A stretch of 64,000 nucleotides of DNA from Streptomyces sp. NBC_01233. Its GTDB lineage: Bacteria; Actinomycetota; Actinomycetes; Streptomycetales; Streptomycetaceae. Positions 8,626 to 18,278 of the stretch are shown piece after piece. Numbering within the stretch: position 1 is the first letter of the stretch; every line of letters starts with the position of its first letter. The DNA lies in NCBI RefSeq assembly GCF_035989305.1, contig NZ_CP108514.1:7854501-7918500 (forward strand). Direction: 5' to 3'. The notes below the pieces were generated by a model. The model saw nothing but the letters and a program-made list of their open reading frames with translations, ran no database searches and was not told the origin of the DNA. A program made the position numbers and the translations under genes.

Positions 8626-9908
8626 TCCTTGCTGTTAGTAGGCATTCTCGAAGTCGAACGCTGCTCAACTGTCCGGGCGGCTTCTGAAGGAACTTGGTCG
8701 GGCGGTGAATTGGGCATGGCGTGTGAGGTGGGGTCGGTCTCGGGGACGGGACGGCCGTGGTGTGTACGGGTGGCTTCCCGGCCCTCTGTGTTGCGGCGTC
8801 CGGGACGGAGGGGCCTACGTTTGGGCAGGAACCGTTCCGTGTTCGTGGGAATGGCGCCGATTTCGCGACAGGTTGAGCGGAGCTGGTACGGGGTCGAACA
8901 TCGCCGTACTCGGAGGTGGTCCGGTCGAGGAGTACGACGGGCATCTGGTTCCTGTGCGTGGGGGCGTGGTGGTCTTTGCCACGCTGTCCGGCGGAGGTAC
9001 CGCTGCCCGTGCGTACGGTGTGGACCGGTTCATCGGCTGGCGGCGTCGAGACGTGGTCGGCAGTACCTGCTTGTGTTGTGGCTGGGTGGCCCCGGCTCTC
9101 GTCACAGCACTAGGTCTTCGCTGTTTGAGGTGTGCAGTGCCTCACCGTGGTCCGGGCTCGATGCGGTCGGCGCCGACTCGGACCCTCGCGCCGCCTGTCA
9201 CCATCGCCTGGCGGCGTGGCCCGGAGGACGGCCACGTCAAGCTCGACCGGATCGAGGCTGTGGCTGCTCGCGAGCCGGGGAATGCGTGACGGTGTTCAAA
9301 GCCGCCGGACCGGCCTTCAGCCCGCGCCCGAGCGGATCCGTCCAGAGCACGAAGAGACAGCCGGGAAAAGCCATTACCGCGATGTACGCAGGGGATCAGT
9401 GGGCTCCCGCGGCTACCCTCTGCGACAGGTGCAGATACGCCGGGGAAGGGTGCGAGCACTGTGTCCGCGCCAAGGTGCCCGAGGTGATCGACGGCCGAAC
9501 AAAGAGCTGTCGAATTCTCTCTGCGAAGGCCGTTCTTCTCTAAAGGTCCAGACGTCACTCAGACTCCCTCGTCAGCGTCCACTTCACGGTCCTCTCCGGC
9601 GGTTTGAAGAACCCCTCGCCTGAGCCCTTGGCGTCCACAGCACGCACTCTCGATCGATCGACAGCACCTGCTTGAGGTCCTTTGTATAAGAAGTCAATCG
9701 GTGAGGACCAGGCCGTTCGGGGCTTGGATCATGTCTGATACGACCCGTCTTCGAACCGCGTTTCGACAGGTGAGACGAGCGCAGCGCCCGAGTGTTGTGT
9801 TTACCCAGTCCGAAAGCTCGTGGCGGGCGAGGGTTTGGTGCCCGATCGGTAGCCGATCAATAGAGAAGAAGGGGTGGATCGTTGCGGGTCTGCAGGGACT
9901 TGATTCCA
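8626..9908 (+). other. Gap upstream of the lyase operon; no recognised gene
   Basis: Open frames exist on both strands but none resembles a known family, and none has a convincing start or codon pattern. The left end should carry the promoter of the minus-strand operon. A short cysteine-rich frame is listed separately. Confidence 0.5.
9382..9543 (+). CDS. Possible cysteine-rich small protein
   Basis: A 53-residue frame starts MYAGDQW and contains LCDRCRYAGEGCEHC, a C-x2-C-x6-C-x2-C arrangement that could bind zinc. There is no clear ribosome site and no family match. It may be chance coding in an otherwise empty stretch. Confidence 0.2.
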   Translation: MYAGDQWAPAATLCDRCRYAGEGCEHCVRAKVPEVIDGRTKSCRILSAKAVLL

Positions 9909-11307
9909 TGAAAGGGCCGAGTCTGGAACGCCCCCCGTGTCCTGCTGATCTGCGTAAACGAGCGGTCCGTATGGTCGCCTAGGTTCTCAGCGACTACCCG
10001 ACCGAGACAGTCACGTCGCTCATCAGGTGCTACCTCCTTGATCGGGAGTTACGCCGTTGGCTGGTTCTTCCAGGGCAGGCCATCGCCTCCGCCAGCTCAC
10101 CCTCCCTCCGAAAATCTTGGAAAAGCCGTTGACCGTAAAGACCCTGTCCTGGTCGCCGTGCTCCGCAGTCGCCCCACTGTCACCTTGACACTCGGGGCCG
10201 GACTGATGAGCCGCACAGGCAACGTGCCGAGCTACCACGCCGGGAGGGCCAAGCCTCTGGCTTTCGCTGGGCCTGAACTCGCCAGAATCCCCATCCTCCA
10301 CAGGACACGCCCACCCCGCACACTCGAAGCCTTGCACCGCGTGACCGAGCAGGACGACAACGAGACCAACCCCGGCAGTGGTCAAATGAGGGCTCCTGAA
10401 ACACTGCCAGTTCGTTGACGATCACCAGCGCGGTTTCGGCAGCACGCGACTGTGCTCGTTGCTGGGCATCTCTCGCTCGAGCTTCCCCGCTGGCACCGCA
10501 CCTCGCCCGCCCGAACTGCCCGGTTGGCCGCCGGGGCCGAGCTCGCGACCCCGATACACAAGGTTCAGCAGGACTCCGACGGCACCTACAGTGCCCCGAG
10601 GGTCATGCTGACCATCGGACTTGGAGGCGTCCGCCTGCGGCGCCGGCACCGCACCACGGACCCGGCAAAGGGGCCGGACCTGTTCGGCCGCGAGTTCACC
10701 GCGACCCCTGTGCCCGTGAAGTTCGTCGGCGACATCAGATACCTGCCGGTCAGAGGCTCGAAGTCGCTCTACCTCGTGACCGTCATCGACCTCGCCTGAC
10801 GACGGCTGCCGGGTGGGCCATCACCGACCACGTGCGCACCTAGATCGTCACCGGCGCCCTGACAGCAGCCGACCGGACCCGCGGGAGCCTGACCGGAGCG
10901 GTGACCCACTCCGATTCACGGATCGCAATGCACGAGCAAGCCCTTCACTGATATCTGCAGGTCCACAGGGGCCGGCAGAACATGGCGCGGTCGGGTCCAG
11001 GGCAGACAATTCCGCTGCGGACGCTCAAAGGCCGAAAGGCTGGCCAGCCGAGGGTGAAGCGCGACTCGCCACCTTCCGCTGGCTGACCCGATACAACACC
11101 CGGCGCCAGCACTCCCGCCTCGGCCAGCGATCTCCGATCGCCTACGAGAAGGCCTCCGACCAACAGCAACCACTCCGGCTCGAGACGCATAGACGTGTTC
11201 AGAATACGGCGACAAAGCAGCCGCATCGAAAGATCGAGATTGACGCCATTGCCACAGATGTGCCATCTCAGATGACCCGCTGCACGATTGAGCGTCTACT
11301 TTTCTAG
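9909..11307 (+). mobile_element. Degenerate IS3-family element
   Basis: Plus-strand scraps of both IS3 genes survive in order. The OrfA start is RPPCPADLRKRAVRMVA followed by a stop, then SDYPTETVTS. The OrfB middle is GPDLFGREFTATPVPVKFVG and IRYLPVRGSKSLYLVTVIDL. The OrfB end is EARLATFRWLTRYNTRRQHS. Stops and frameshifts separate them, so the element is inactive. It lies between the two arms of the biosynthetic cluster. Confidence 0.8.
10107..10173 (-). pseudogene. Scrap of a class I aminotransferase
   Basis: The minus strand encodes EHGDQDRVFTVNGFSKIF. TVNGFSK is the PLP-lysine loop of aspartate-type aminotransferases. Nothing else of the enzyme is recognisable on either side, and the scrap lies inside the IS3 wreck. 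Confidence 0.4.
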
Positions 11308-11615
11308 CCTGCGCTCAATTGAGCATCCCCCTGGCCCGGTTGGCGCGAATTTTTCGCGTCCGAAGGATCGTCCTAGGGGTTAGTCAGGTATAGGATTTGA
11401 CGATACGTGTGGCCCTCGCTGCTCGCCCTGCGGGGGAGCTCACTCTTTACGTCGTGACTTTTTTGTTGTAGATACGAACGCTCTGGCGAACTGGCGGCCG
11501 GGAAAGGTCACGCGGCGACTCGACACGCTACGGGTGATCCTCAAGTAGCCGCGCATTCTAGTCGTCGGAGCCCCGCCTCCGTCCACGCCTCTCGGTCATT
11601 TCCCCATCGAGCGAA

Positions 11616-13202
11616 TTGGCTTCTCACGTGAACTCTTCTGTACCGACTGCGAACTGTGTCGCTGACTATGTGTGGAACACCGCCGACCGGGCCGCCAACC
11701 GGGACCGCATCGCGCTCGTGGAGGACGCCACCGGCCGTACGTACACATATGCCGCTCTGAGGAGGGCGATCGATCAGACGGCATTGTGGTTGAGCCGCCG
11801 TGGCCTGCGGCCTGGCGACGCCGTGGCGTTGGCTGCTGGCAACAGTTACGAGATGATCGCCGCCTACCACGGCATCCTGGCTGCGGGCGGCCTGGTTCTG
11901 TCGCTCGACCCGCTCGGCACGCCAGATGAATGGAGTCGGGCGCTGCGGACCGCGGGGCCCCGCAGCGCGATCCTCGCCAAGGATGTGTGGCAGAAGCTCC
12001 GGGGGCTGCACGCTGCGGCACACCTCACCGCAGTCATGACGATCGACGCGGAGTCCGCCGAAGACGATCGAGTCGACGCATCAGTGACGCGCTGGAGCGA
12101 CATCCTCGTCGATGCCAGCCCCCCGATCCGGTGGCAGGCACGGTCGTGGGACCAGCCGGCTTTGGCGATCAGCTCCAGCGGAACGGAGGGCTTGCCGAAG
12201 CAGGTGCTCCTGACCCACAGCAACCTCGTGGTGAACCTGGCTCAGATCAATGTGCTGCACCGGCTTCAAGAGACGGACGTCGTGCTCGGCATGACGCCGT
12301 TCCGACACATCTACGGCATGCAGATGGCCATGAACCCCACCTTGCGAGCGGGAGGAACGCTGGTCACCGTGTCCACCCCCTTCTCCGCCGCTGATTTCAT
12401 CCGGGTCGTCGAACAACACCGGGTGACCGTTGCCTACGTCGTCCCGACGACCATCGCTGAACTGTTCCGGTGTGCCGACGCCGCCGGCCCGGCGTTGGCC
12501 AGCCTGCGGCTGATCTTCTCCGGCGGAGCGCCGCTGGACCCCGTTCTCGCGGAGGACTGCGCGGCCCGGTTCGGCGTCACGATCGCGCAGGGCTACGGGA
12601 TGACCGAGCTGGGATGCGCGTGCATCACGCCCGACGGCAATCCGGGGCCCTCCGGATCCGTAGGCGTGCCCCTGCCGGGATGCGAGGTGCGCGTCGTCGA
12701 TGCTCACACCGGGCTCGAGGCGGCTCCGGGCTCGGAGGGCGAGGTCATCGTGCGCGGTCCGCAGGTCTCGCCCGGATACCTGGGCGATCCTCAGGCCACT
12801 GCGAAGCTGCTCGACAAGGACGGCTGGCTACGGACCGGCGATCTGGCCACCCGACATCCGAGCGGTCACCTCACCATCACCGGGCGACTCAAGCAGCTGA
12901 TCAAGTACAAGGGTCACCAGATAGCTCCAGCGGAGTTGGAAGCCGTGCTGCTGACCCATCCGAACGTGCGGGACGCAGCCGTGGTCGGGGAGCCGGACGA
13001 CGTAGCCGGTGAGCTGCCGAAGGCATATGTGGTGCTCCGCAGCGACGTGCCGCTGGAATCGCTGCAGTCGTACGTGGCCAGCCGGGTGGCCCCGTACAAG
13101 AAGATCCGCCTGATTGAGCAGATGGACGTCATTCCCCGGTCGGCGATGGGCAAGGTGCTGACGGCGGAACTCGCTGCGGCGGCCAGAGAGGGAGAAAAGT
13201 GA
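11616..13202 (+). CDS. 4-coumarate:CoA-ligase-like adenylate-forming enzyme
   Basis: A complete 528-residue acyl-CoA synthetase. The P-loop is ISSSGTEGLPKQVLLTHSN, A5 is QGYGMTELGC, A7 is WLRTGDLA, A8 is GRLKQLIKYKGHQIAPAE, and the catalytic lysine is in RSAMGKVLTAEL. The motifs and length fit plant-type 4CL and bacterial cinnamate:CoA ligases. It would make a (hydroxy)cinnamoyl-CoA from the lyase product. The start is uncertain: TTG at 11616 or GTG at 11628, neither with a strong ribosome site. Its stop overlaps the reductase start (GTGA), so the two genes form one unit. A decayed paralogue lies at 4431-5583. Confidence 0.88.
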   Translation: MASHVNSSVPTANCVADYVWNTADRAANRDRIALVEDATGRTYTYAALRRAIDQTALWLSRRGLRPGDAVALAAGNSYEMIAAYHGILAAGGLVLSLDPLGTPDEWSRALRTAGPRSAILAKDVWQKLRGLHAAAHLTAVMTIDAESAEDDRVDASVTRWSDILVDASPPIRWQARSWDQPALAISSSGTEGLPKQVLLTHSNLVVNLAQINVLHRLQETDVVLGMTPFRHIYGMQMAMNPTLRAGGTLVTVSTPFSAADFIRVVEQHRVTVAYVVPTTIAELFRCADAAGPALASLRLIFSGGAPLDPVLAEDCAARFGVTIAQGYGMTELGCACITPDGNPGPSGSVGVPLPGCEVRVVDAHTGLEAAPGSEGEVIVRGPQVSPGYLGDPQATAKLLDKDGWLRTGDLATRHPSGHLTITGRLKQLIKYKGHQIAPAELEAVLLTHPNVRDAAVVGEPDDVAGELPKAYVVLRSDVPLESLQSYVASRVAPYKKIRLIEQMDVIPRSAMGKVLTAELAAAAREGEK

Positions 13203-14173
13203 ACAAGCGCGTTCTCGCACAAACGGGAATAGAGGTCTCCCCGATTGGTCTGGGCACATCGACCTGGGGTCATGGCACGAACGAGGAGGCGGCGGCCGGC
13301 CAGCTGCTGGAGTTCGTCCGCGCGGGGGGCACGCTGCTGGACACCGCCAACATCTACGGTTCCGGCCAAAGCGAGCTGATCATCGGCAAGTTGCTGGGCA
13401 CCACGGTCGCACGGCGCGACATCATCCTGGCCACCAAGGCAGGGATGGTGGGCGCACGTCCGCCCTACACGGTGGACGCCTCCGCGAAGGGGCTGCTGGC
13501 CGAGTTGGACCGGTCGCTGAGCAGGATGGGCGTCGACTACGTAGACCTCTGGCAGATGCACGTATGGGACGACAAGACGCCGATCGAGGAAACCGTGTCC
13601 GCGTTGCGAAAGGCGGTGACGAGCGGACGGGCCCGCGCTGTCGGGGTATGCAACTACTCGGGCTGGCAGACCGCAAGTGCCGCGACCATCGGGCGGCTGT
13701 CGGGCGAGCCGCTGCTCGCGTCAGCCGAGGTCGAATACTCACTCGTGCAGCGCGGAATCGAGCGTGAGGTCGTCCCCGCTGCCGAGAAGTTCGGCATCGG
13801 GCTGCTGCCGTGGGCACCGCTGGGTCGTGGTGTGCTCACTGGTAAGTACCGAGACGGTGTACCTCCCGGCAAGGAGAAGAGCTCGCTGTACCGGTGGTAC
13901 GTGGAACCGATGGTGCGCAGCAGGCGGGCCCAGCAAATCGTCGAAGTGACCGCTGAGTACGCCCAGAACCTCGGGGTCTCGCCTGGGGTGCTGGCGCTGA
14001 GCTGGGTGCGAGACCGTCCCTTGGTCGTGGCGCCCCTGGTCGGCGCCCGTACCGTCGAACAACTGAAGGAGTCGCTGGGCGCGTTCGGCTTCTCACTTCC
14101 TCCAGAGGTTCGTGCGCACTTGGACGAACTATCCGCTCCGCGGCTGGGGTACCCGGAGCGGATTGCGGTATAG
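13199..14173 (+). CDS. Aldo/keto reductase
   Basis: A complete 324-residue NADPH-dependent aldo/keto reductase. The catalytic tetrad is visible: Asp48 and Tyr53 in LLDTANIYGSGQSE, Lys80 in ILATKAGM and His121 in LWQMHVWDD. The C-terminal cofactor-binding helix region ends PLVVAPLVGARTVEQLKESL. It overlaps the ligase by four bases. With a carboxylic acid reductase in the same cluster, reduction of an aromatic or cinnamyl aldehyde to the alcohol is plausible; this is inference. A C-terminal stub of a second copy survives at 1115-1393. Confidence 0.9.
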   Translation: MNKRVLAQTGIEVSPIGLGTSTWGHGTNEEAAAGQLLEFVRAGGTLLDTANIYGSGQSELIIGKLLGTTVARRDIILATKAGMVGARPPYTVDASAKGLLAELDRSLSRMGVDYVDLWQMHVWDDKTPIEETVSALRKAVTSGRARAVGVCNYSGWQTASAATIGRLSGEPLLASAEVEYSLVQRGIEREVVPAAEKFGIGLLPWAPLGRGVLTGKYRDGVPPGKEKSSLYRWYVEPMVRSRRAQQIVEVTAEYAQNLGVSPGVLALSWVRDRPLVVAPLVGARTVEQLKESLGAFGFSLPPEVRAHLDELSAPRLGYPERIAV

Positions 14174-14581
14174 CCACTGCCGACCGAAGGTCTCCCCGCA
14201 GACATAGCTTCACGATCGAGGCCTTGAAGGAGGTGAGGACTGTCGCCGAGGCTGCGGTGCCCCTACCCGCCCTTCTCAATCGATCTTGGGACATCTATGA
14301 CGAACAGGGTCCTTGGTCGGGTGATCCTCTGGGACCGGCTTCACGATCTATAGGAGTCAGCCGTTCACCTGCGGTTGACGCCTCGCGAGCGTGAAAATCG
14401 GTACGGGGGCTGTCCGCCGACGCCGCTTGATGTTTGGGCTGTGAGCCCGCATAGGAGTCTGGTGAGGGAGCCGTCCGAGGGGCCGCACACTGTCGTCTCG
14501 AGCACGCCGTTCAGCTTCTCTGTCTCCCCTCAGGCTTCCCGGGCAGCCCCCGCCCGCACCTTGCGCAAGGGGAGGAAGACG
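14174..14581 (+). other. Non-coding left end of the IS110 element (possible bridge-RNA region)
   Basis: About 400 bases without a gene lie between the reductase and the IS110 transposase. IS110 elements have a long non-coding end upstream of the gene that specifies a bridge RNA. The boundary of the element is not visible because this family lacks terminal repeats. Confidence 0.35.
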
Positions 14582-15943
14582 ATGGAGGAGTCCAGGGAGG
14601 ACCACGACGACGGAAGTGTTGCCCGGGTCGCGGCGATCGACATCGCCAAGGCGTCCGGGATGGTGTGTCTGCGCGTCCCGCACGACACCATTGAAGGCCG
14701 GCGCGTCCAGCAGGTCTGGACGGTCGCGTCCACCACGAACGCGATCCTCGAGCTCGGCGACCGGCTGGTCTGCCAGGGTGTCCAGCGGGTGGTGATGGAG
14801 GCGACGGGCTCGTACTGGCGGCCCTTCTTCTACCTCTTGGAGGCCCGTGGCCTGGAATGTTGGCTGGTCAACGCCCGCGATGTGAAGAACGTCCCGGGCC
14901 GGCCGAAGACCGACAAGCTGGACGCGGTCTGGCTGGCCAAGCTCGCCGAACGCGGCATGGTCCGCGCTTCGTTCGTACCGCCCAAGCCGGTCCGGCAGCT
15001 ACGGGACCTCACCCGCACCCGCACGGTCTTCATCCAGGAACGCACCCGGCACAAGCACCGGGTGGACAAGGCCCTGCAGGACGCGCAGATCAAGCTGTCC
15101 GACGTTGTCTCGGACCTCTTCGGCCTCTCCGGCCGGGCCATGCTCGACGCCCTGGCCGCCGGTGAACGCAACCCCCGAGCTCTGGCGGATCTCGCCAAGG
15201 GGAGCCTGGTGAAGAAGAAGCCGGCCCTGGCCGAGGCACTCACCGGGCAGTTCGAAGAACATCACGGCCGCCTGCTGGGAGTGTTGCTGGGCACCATCGA
15301 CCACCTCACCGCGCAGGTCCGGGAACTCGACCGGCTGATCGCCGACCTCATGGAACAGACCAGGGCCCCGCACGACGGCACCGGAACCGGACCGCCCCGC
15401 ACAGACGACACCAGCACGTCGTCAGCCCGTGACGCTGTGACCGCGCGGGAACTGGCCGAGCGTCTGGACGCGGTCCCCGGCATCGGACCGGCCACCGCCC
15501 AGATCATCCTCGCCGAGATCGGCTTGGACATGAGCCGCTTCCCCACCCCCGAGCACCTGGTCTCCTGGGCGAAGCTGTGCCCCCGCACGATCCAGTCCGG
15601 AGCGAAGAACACCACCGGCCCAGCCGGCAAAGGCAACCCCTGGCTCAAGGGCGCCCTCGGCGAGGCCGCCAACGCCGCCGCCCGCACCGACACCTTCCTC
15701 GGCGCCCGCTACCGCAGGATCGTCAAACGCCGCGGCCACGCCAAAGCCCTCGTCGCCGTCGCCCGCTCGATACTCGTCATCACCTGGCACCTGATCAACG
15801 ACCCCGACGCCCGCTACCAGGAACTCGGCGCCGACTGGCACCAGCGACATCTCAACCCCGCCCGCAAGACCCGCGACCTCGTCCGCCAGCTCCAGGCCCT
15901 CGGCCACCAGGTCACCCTCGCCGCCCCCACTACTGCGGCCTGA
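14582..15943 (+). CDS. IS110-family transposase, intact
   Basis: The 453-residue protein has the two IS110 domains. The N-terminal RuvC-like DEDD domain includes VAAIDIAKASG, VVMEATGSYWRPFF and KTDKLDAVWLAKLAERG. The C-terminal Transposase_20 domain includes LDAVPGIGPATAQIILAEIG and GKGNPWLKGALGEAA with its Ser-type active site region. A start at MEESRED is preferred, since upstream residues look untranslated and the family starts close to the first Asp. No frameshift is seen, so the element may be functional. Confidence 0.9.
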   Translation: MEESREDHDDGSVARVAAIDIAKASGMVCLRVPHDTIEGRRVQQVWTVASTTNAILELGDRLVCQGVQRVVMEATGSYWRPFFYLLEARGLECWLVNARDVKNVPGRPKTDKLDAVWLAKLAERGMVRASFVPPKPVRQLRDLTRTRTVFIQERTRHKHRVDKALQDAQIKLSDVVSDLFGLSGRAMLDALAAGERNPRALADLAKGSLVKKKPALAEALTGQFEEHHGRLLGVLLGTIDHLTAQVRELDRLIADLMEQTRAPHDGTGTGPPRTDDTSTSSARDAVTARELAERLDAVPGIGPATAQIILAEIGLDMSRFPTPEHLVSWAKLCPRTIQSGAKNTTGPAGKGNPWLKGALGEAANAAARTDTFLGARYRRIVKRRGHAKALVAVARSILVITWHLINDPDARYQELGADWHQRHLNPARKTRDLVRQLQALGHQVTLAAPTTAA

Positions 15944-15962
15944 CCGCACTCCTCGTTCCCGA

Positions 15963-15989
15963 CGTCCGTCCCGCTCCGCGGAACGGACG
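15963..15989 (+). terminator. Short GC hairpin after IS110
   Basis: CGTCCGT at 15963-15969 pairs with ACGGACG at 15983-15989 across a 13-base loop just after the transposase stop. There is no T-tract. It could be a terminator or part of the element's right end. Confidence 0.4.
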
Positions 15990-16040
15990 CTGCCGCCTGC
16001 CCGGCTGAGGTTCGATTTTCCGTTCAGCTTCAACGTCAAG

Positions 16041-18278
16041 TTAAGACCGCACGGGCCCTCCCACTGGTATGCGTCCCGAGAGCCGGGCGGCTACGGCCGT
16101 GTACCTCCTGCCTGCGGAAACGGTACGCACCGCCTGGCCGAGGGCCTTGCGGGACCCGACGAGGACGACGAGTTTCTTCGCCCTGGTGACCGCCGTGTAG
16201 AGCAAGTTCCGCTGGAGCATCATCCAAGCACCCGTCGTGACCGGGATCACGACGGCCGGATATTCACTCCCCTGGGACCGGTGGATGGTGACGGCGTAGG
16301 CGTGGGCCAGCTCGTCGAGCTCGGCGAACTCATAGGCCACCTCTTCGTCTTCGTCCGTGCGCACCGTCAGGCGCTGTTCGTCCAGGTCCAGGCCGGTGAC
16401 CACGCCGACGGTGCCGTTGAAGACGCCGTTGGCGCCCTTCTCGTAGTTGTTCCGGATCTGGGTGACCTTGTCGCCCACCCGGAAGACCCGGCCGCCGAAC
16501 CGCTTCTCGGGCAGGTTCGGCCGGGCCGGGGTGATGGCCTGCTGGAGCAGACCGTTGAGGTTCCCGGCGCCGGCCGGGCCCCGGTGCATGGGCGCGAGGA
16601 CCTGGATGTCGCGCCGCGGGTCGAGTCCGAATCTGGCCGGAATACGTCGGGCGGCGACGTCGACGGCCAGCTTCCCGGCCTCCTCGGTGTCCTCCTCGGG
16701 GAAGAGGAAGAAGTCGGGCAGCCCGTCGGTGATCGGCGGCAGCCCGGTGTTGATCCGGTGGGCGTTGGTGACCACGCCCGACTGCTGGGCCTGCCGGAAG
16801 ATCGTGGTCAGCCGGACCGCGGGAACCGGACCGCCCTCGGCGAGCAGGTCCCGCAGCACCTCTCCGGCGCCGACCGAGGGCAGCTGGTCCACGTCCCCGA
16901 CCAGCAGCAGGTGCGCGCCCGGCGCCACGGCCTTGACCAGCTTGTTGGCCAGCAGCAGGTCCAGCATCGAGGCCTCGTCCACGACGACCAGGTCCGCGTC
17001 CAGCGGCCGCTCCCGGTCGTACGCCGCGTCCCCGCCCGGCTTGAGCTCCAGGAGCCGGTGCACGGTGGAGGCCTCCGCCCCCGTGAGCTCGGCCAGCCGC
17101 TTCGCCGCCCGGCCGGTGGGGGCGGCGAGCACCACCTTGGCCTTCTTGGCGCGGGCCAGCTCCACGATCGAGCGGACGGTGAAGGACTTGCCGCAGCCCG
17201 GCCCGCCGGTGAGGACCGCGACCCGGCGGGTGAGGGCCAGCCTGACCGCGTCCCGCTGCCCGGGGGCGAGGGAGGCCCCGGTCCGGCCGGCGAGCCAGCC
17301 CAGGGCCTTGTCCCAGTCCACGTCCCGGAACGCCGGCATCCGGTCCTCTTCGGCGTGCAGGAGCCTGCGTACCTGGCCGACCAGGGACAGCTCGGCGCGG
17401 TGGAACGGCACCAGGTACACGGCGGTGAGGGGGTCCGGGCCGCCCTGCGGGTCCGGCACCGGTTCCCGTACGACGCCTTCCGGGTCGGCGGCGAGCTCGG
17501 CCAGGCAGTCGATGACCAGCCCGGTGTCCACCTGGAGCAGCTTGACCCCGTCGGCGATGAGCCGCTCCTCGGGCAGGAAGCAGTGCCCCTGGTCGGTGGA
17601 CTGGGACAGGGCGTACTGGAGGCCGGCCTTCACCCGCTCGGGGCTGTCGTGCGGGATGCCGACGGCCTGGGCGATCCGGTCGGCGGTGAGGAAGCCGATG
17701 CCCCAGACGTCGGCGGCGAGCCGGTAGGGCTGGTTCTTCACCACCGAGATGGAGGCATCGCCGTACTTCTTGTAGATGCGGACGGCGATGGAGGTGGAGA
17801 CGCCGACGCCCTGGAGGAAGACCATGACCTCCTTGATGGCCTTCTGCTCCTCCCAGGCGGCGCCGATCAGCTTCGTCCGCTTGGGGCCGAGGCCGGGCAC
17901 CTCGATCAGCCGCTTCGGCTCGTCCTCGATGACGTCGAGGGTGGCGGTGCCGAAGTGCTCCACGATCCGGTCGGCGATCTTCGGTCCGATGCCTTTGATC
18001 AGACCGGACCCGAGGTAGCGGCGGATGCCCTGGATGGTCGCGGGCAGGATCGTGGAGTAGTTCTCCACGGTGAACTGCTTGCCGTACTGCGGGTGGGAGC
18101 CCCAGCGGCCTTCCATGCGCAGCGATTCGCCGGGCTGGGCGCCGAGGAGGGATCCAACGACCGTGAGCAGGTCGCCGGCGCCGCGGCCGGTGTCGACCCG
18201 GGCGACCGTGTATCCGCTCTCCTCGTTGGCGTAGGTGATGCGCTCGAGCACCCCCTCGACCACCGTCATGTTGGACAT
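16041..18278 (-). CDS. recD2: RecD2-like ATP-dependent DNA helicase
   Basis: A complete 745-residue superfamily 1B 5'-3' helicase of the RecD/TraA type. The N-terminal third carries helix-hairpin-helix units (GIGPKIADRIVEHFG and VPGLGPKRTKLIG). The helicase core has Walker A VLTGGPGCGKSFT, Walker B LVVVDEASMLD, LLVGDVDQLPSVGAGE and the late motif VTIHRSQGSEYPAVV. RecD2 works without RecBC in DNA repair and fork processing. This is the best-preserved housekeeping gene in the left half and marks chromosomal sequence between mobile elements. Confidence 0.92.
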   Translation of the reverse strand: MSNMTVVEGVLERITYANEESGYTVARVDTGRGAGDLLTVVGSLLGAQPGESLRMEGRWGSHPQYGKQFTVENYSTILPATIQGIRRYLGSGLIKGIGPKIADRIVEHFGTATLDVIEDEPKRLIEVPGLGPKRTKLIGAAWEEQKAIKEVMVFLQGVGVSTSIAVRIYKKYGDASISVVKNQPYRLAADVWGIGFLTADRIAQAVGIPHDSPERVKAGLQYALSQSTDQGHCFLPEERLIADGVKLLQVDTGLVIDCLAELAADPEGVVREPVPDPQGGPDPLTAVYLVPFHRAELSLVGQVRRLLHAEEDRMPAFRDVDWDKALGWLAGRTGASLAPGQRDAVRLALTRRVAVLTGGPGCGKSFTVRSIVELARAKKAKVVLAAPTGRAAKRLAELTGAEASTVHRLLELKPGGDAAYDRERPLDADLVVVDEASMLDLLLANKLVKAVAPGAHLLLVGDVDQLPSVGAGEVLRDLLAEGGPVPAVRLTTIFRQAQQSGVVTNAHRINTGLPPITDGLPDFFLFPEEDTEEAGKLAVDVAARRIPARFGLDPRRDIQVLAPMHRGPAGAGNLNGLLQQAITPARPNLPEKRFGGRVFRVGDKVTQIRNNYEKGANGVFNGTVGVVTGLDLDEQRLTVRTDEDEEVAYEFAELDELAHAYAVTIHRSQGSEYPAVVIPVTTGAWMMLQRNLLYTAVTRAKKLVVLVGSRKALGQAVRTVSAGRRYTAVAARLSGRIPVGGPVRS

